Origin: Granulicella sp. L60 | Lineage (GTDB): Bacteria > Acidobacteriota > Terriglobia > Terriglobales > Acidobacteriaceae | Assembly (NCBI RefSeq): GCF_009765825.1 | Contig: NZ_LMUR01000001.1 | Span: forward strand, 80,991 to 144,990 | DNA length: 64,000 nt | Direction of reading: 5' to 3' | Part shown: one piece after another, positions 61,485-64,000 of the stretch | Layout: each line of letters begins with the position of its first letter | Position numbering within the stretch: position 1 is the first letter of the stretch | Notes under the pieces: generated by a model | What the model was told of the DNA's origin: nothing | Seen by the model: the letters and a program-made list of their open reading frames with translations, nothing else | Database searches by the model: none | Translations under genes and position numbers: made by a program

Positions 61485-62739
61485 TCGGAAGCAGCCGCCA
61501 ACCGGGTCGGGTCTGGACCAACCTGTCACTGAGGGGTCGCCCATGCCCATGGCAGAGTTGGAGACGGGGACTCATATCATTCGATACGTCAATCCCGCTT
61601 TCTGCCTGCTCGCAGGTAAAACCAAAGAAAAATTGATAGGGAGCGACTTTACCGATCTTACAGCTGCTGGAGAGGACTTTCTGTCCCTCTTCCGATGGGT
61701 TTGTCGAACCGGAAAATCCGGAACCCATACCGGCACCGCACATTCAGCTTCCAATCCTCTGTACTGGTCCTATGCGATGTGGCCAGTGTTTGCGGCAGAC
61801 CACCGCACACTTGGAATCGCCATTCAGGTGATAGAAACAACATCTTTTCATCAGGATGCGACCGCAATGAACCAGGCATTACTGTTGGGTTCGGTGCGTC
61901 AGCATGAACTAACGGAAGTAGCTGAGCTTCTAGCCACCAAACTGCAGTCCGAAATCGTCGCGCGAAAAAATACGGAGGCGGCCCTGATCCGCAGCGAGAA
62001 GCTGGCTTCGGTCGGGCGTATGGCCGCCGTCCTTGCACACGAGATCAATAATCCCCTGGCGGCGGTCATGGGCATAGTCTACCTAATGCAAAATACTGAT
62101 AATTTGTCCGCATCAGTCGCCGAAAATCTGGAAAGGGCCGACGGGGAGTTAAAGCGGATTGCTCACATCACCCGGCAGACGCTCGGCTTTTATCGTGAAT
62201 CGCTGCACCTTGCAGCATTCTATGTTGCTCCTCTGCTTGATTCAGTTCTTGACCTGTTGAAGTCCAGGATTCAGTCGAGGTCGGCTATTGTCGAGAAGCA
62301 GTGCGATGCAGAGCTCCAAATGATGGCGATGCAGGGAGAGGTGCGGCAGGTCATCTCCAATCTTTTATTGAACAGCCTCGATTCAATCGACAGCGCTGGT
62401 AGGGTCGTGTTGCGGGCTTCCATCTCGACGAGCCCTACTGATCGAAGTCAACGTGTGAGAATTACCGTCTCCGACAATGGTCAGGGCATCGGTGAATCCG
62501 TGCTGTCTCAGATCTTCGAAGCATTCTTCACTACAAAGGGAGCCATCGGAAACGGTCTTGGTCTATGGGTAAGTAAACAGATCGTCGATAAACATGGCGG
62601 GTTTATCCAGGTCCGAACTGCGACGGTTGGACCCCAACTGGGAACAACATTTTCGGTGATTCTGCCTATGGATGCCACTCGGCCTGAACGCATAGGCGAA
62701 TCTCCTGGCAGTGATCATCATATTGAGGAGGAACAATGA
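61462..62739 (+). CDS. Cytoplasmic PAS histidine kinase
   Basis: A 425-residue kinase: PAS-like sensor (about 30-140), linker MNQALLLGSVRQHELTEVAE, HisKA with the phospho-His in VLAHEINNPLAAVMGIVYLM, and HATPase (NLLLNSLDSIDSAGR, ITVSDNGQGIG, GNGLGLWVSKQIVDKHGG). The sensor and linker are clearly homologous to those of the preceding GGDEF-EAL protein. No membrane segment. Overlaps the upstream gene by 23 bases and the downstream regulator by four (ATGA). Confidence 0.93.
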   Translation: MAADQANNRKQPPTGSGLDQPVTEGSPMPMAELETGTHIIRYVNPAFCLLAGKTKEKLIGSDFTDLTAAGEDFLSLFRWVCRTGKSGTHTGTAHSASNPLYWSYAMWPVFAADHRTLGIAIQVIETTSFHQDATAMNQALLLGSVRQHELTEVAELLATKLQSEIVARKNTEAALIRSEKLASVGRMAAVLAHEINNPLAAVMGIVYLMQNTDNLSASVAENLERADGELKRIAHITRQTLGFYRESLHLAAFYVAPLLDSVLDLLKSRIQSRSAIVEKQCDAELQMMAMQGEVRQVISNLLLNSLDSIDSAGRVVLRASISTSPTDRSQRVRITVSDNGQGIGESVLSQIFEAFFTTKGAIGNGLGLWVSKQIVDKHGGFIQVRTATVGPQLGTTFSVILPMDATRPERIGESPGSDHHIEEEQ

Positions 62740-63125
62740 CGCTGGATGAAGTGACGATTCTGATCGTTGATGACGAGCCAATTCTGCAGGAAGTCTGTGC
62801 TCTCTGGCTAAAACGGGGCGGTTATCAGCAGGTATTAACAGCGTCGAATGGATTGGAGGCGCTGGCGATCCTCGAAAAGCGAAAGGTCGACGTGCTGATC
62901 ACTGATGTTCATATGCCGAAGATGGATGGGATGATGCTAATCAGAACGATTCGGGAACGCGGATTTTCTATTTCTGGCGTTATCTCTATGAGTGCTTACA
63001 CGGACGTCGATCTCGCGGAGCTGTCCAGCCTCGGCGTGAAGAAATTTCTGGAAAAGCCGTTTACGTCGGAAATATTGTTGGAGGCTGTCACGGCGAGTCT
63101 CTCCGAAGAAGTTTGGCAGCAATGA
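62736..63125 (+). CDS. Single-domain response regulator
   Basis: A 129-residue CheY-like receiver: TILIVDDEPILQEVCALWLK (acidic pocket), phosphoacceptor Asp57 in VDVLITDVHMPKMDG, ISMSAYTDVDL (Ser/Thr switch) and Lys in FLEKPFTSE. No output domain. GAGGAGGAACA precedes the ATG. It ends the operon and would carry the signal from the kinase to an unknown partner. Confidence 0.94.
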   Translation: MTLDEVTILIVDDEPILQEVCALWLKRGGYQQVLTASNGLEALAILEKRKVDVLITDVHMPKMDGMMLIRTIRERGFSISGVISMSAYTDVDLAELSSLGVKKFLEKPFTSEILLEAVTASLSEEVWQQ

Positions 63126-63228
63126 GATGTGATCGCCTCATAGCTGAAACAAGCATCTTGAACTAAATTGCGTCCATTCCACTACTACCGGTTCTCTGAG
63201 AGCGAGAGAGGCTGCTCAGCAGTAGAGG

Positions 63229-63462
63229 TTAAGGTTCTCGAAAATAGACATTGAAGACACAGGATCGGCTTCGCATGATCTGCTTCCTTGCTATATCCGC
63301 CTGTTCTCCAAAGAACATATATTTCTTTTCCATCTCAGTGACGACATCAGGATGTCGTTGAACCTCCTGGTGATGAGTTTTTCTGCCATCGATCATTTCA
63401 ATAACTTGAACCAAATCAGACGAAAAGCATTGGAAGGTAAGGAGAGCATCTCGCGGCTTCAT
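63229..63462 (-). CDS. Small hypothetical protein, second of a minus-strand pair
   Basis: A 77-residue soluble protein (MKPRDALLTFQCFSSDLVQV, EMEKKYMFFGEQADIARKQI). No family recognised. Its start overlaps the stop of the preceding minus-strand gene by four bases (ATGA), which supports real translation. Convergent with the response-regulator gene. Confidence 0.5.
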   Translation of the reverse strand: MKPRDALLTFQCFSSDLVQVIEMIDGRKTHHQEVQRHPDVVTEMEKKYMFFGEQADIARKQIMRSRSCVFNVYFREP

Positions 63463-63695
63463 AGTGCCGACACACTGAGAATGCCGGATCCTAATTTCAA
63501 TTCAGACTCAAGAATCTCTGCCTGCTGGCCGAGGATTCTTTCTCGGTACATCTCCTGAAGACCACGCAGGCAAGACATTTGCTCCAATGAAATCGAGGCT
63601 TCATCCTGTTTATCTATGTAGATTCCGATGGATTCGATATCGTGCTGAGACTCGTCGATCTGATCTTTGATAAGATTAATCGCTGATTTTGGCAT
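63459..63695 (-). CDS. Small helical hypothetical protein
   Basis: A 78-residue helical protein (MPKSAINLIKDQIDESQHDI, CLRGLQEMYRERILGQQAEI). The ATG at 63695 has GGAG six bases before it, which decides this start over one at 63788. It resembles a short coiled-coil protein; no family known. Coupled to the next small gene. Confidence 0.5.
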   Translation of the reverse strand: MPKSAINLIKDQIDESQHDIESIGIYIDKQDEASISLEQMSCLRGLQEMYRERILGQQAEILESELKLGSGILSVSAL

Positions 63696-63788
63696 GAGTT
63701 GCTCCGCGGCCAAATATGCTATGCCGTCCACTACTCGCATGCATAAAGAGCGCCTCGAGGAATGGTGGCTAAAGGGGAAATCTTTCAT

Positions 63789-64000
63789 TTAAGCGAATGG
63801 AGGCGTCTGGCAAGCTTCCAATGGCTGGTGTTCCAATACATTGGATGTAGAGTGATTGAGTTTCGTTGTAGCCTTCCAACGCGAGCTATTTGTAATGTTC
63901 TGACTTGGGCGAGTCCAGATTCTCGATGAGTGATAAATCGCCAATGCAGTGCGCCGGGATAAACCGGCATGAAGCAGGGAATGCAAGAGTCCTACGAGAA
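63789..64000. other. No supported feature
   Basis: Short overlapping frames on the minus strand lack ribosome sites or familiar sequence. Possibly the upstream region of the two small minus-strand genes. Confidence 0.4.

Overview
The window reads as chromosomal DNA of an acidobacterium of the Terriglobia/Acidobacteriaceae type (Granulicella, Edaphobacter or Terriglobus relatives). This is inferred from gene content and style: a very large Oar-like TonB-dependent receptor with an N-terminal carboxypeptidase-regulatory-like domain, a hopanoid operon, remnants of an ADOP-type (MacB-like) ABC permease, Tat-exported xylose-isomerase-like epimerases, moderately high GC and GTG/TTG starts. No rRNA, tRNA or CRISPR array was seen.

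Layout. 0-4 kb (minus): a Tol-Pal envelope operon, tolQ-tolR-tolA/tonB-tolB-pal, with pal cut by the window edge. 4-7 kb (plus): recN, a metallothionein-like mini-gene and ispH. 7.1-13.7 kb (plus): a tight hopanoid operon, squalene-hopene cyclase, hpnH, a small Sm-like unknown, hpnA, hpnG and a zinc alcohol dehydrogenase. 13.7-19.5 kb (minus): palindromes, a secreted Gly/His-rich protein and a sigma-54-type response regulator with its membrane histidine kinase; sigma-54-like promoter matches lie on both sides of the intergenic region between the kinase and the next gene. 19.5-33.5 kb: housekeeping and hydrolase genes (two alpha/beta hydrolases, an M20 peptidase, a DUF218 protein, dnaE, def, accA, a CPBP protease, a zinc-ribbon mini-protein, a DDAH-like protein, pyrF). 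33.6-36 kb: a CAA-rich repeat array and a frameshifted PAS histidine kinase. 36-40.8 kb: an epimerase, thiD, thiS, a glycosyltransferase and a YceI protein. 40.8-51.5 kb: a carbohydrate locus with a ROK repressor, DegT aminotransferase, epimerase, Gfo/Idh/MocA oxidoreductase, TonB-dependent receptor and two exported proteins. 51.5-57.2 kb: a decayed accessory zone carrying scraps of an IS3 transposase, a glycosyltransferase, an ABC permease, a tyrosine integrase and a short-chain dehydrogenase around one intact M61 peptidase. 57.2-63.1 kb: a signalling operon with a small unknown, a KaiC-like double ATPase, a PAS-GGDEF-EAL protein, a PAS histidine kinase and a single-domain response regulator, followed by two small unknown genes on the minus strand.

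Most unusual points: the KaiC-like/c-di-GMP/phosphorelay operon, whose two middle proteins share a duplicated N-terminal sensor; the dehydrogenase abutting hpnG in the hopanoid operon; paired inverted copies of a 61-base dispersed repeat; a hexanucleotide CAA array; a ThiS with residues after its Gly-Gly; and a GAFTSA variant in the sigma-54 activator. All assignments come from reading the sequence by eye; no database search was possible.
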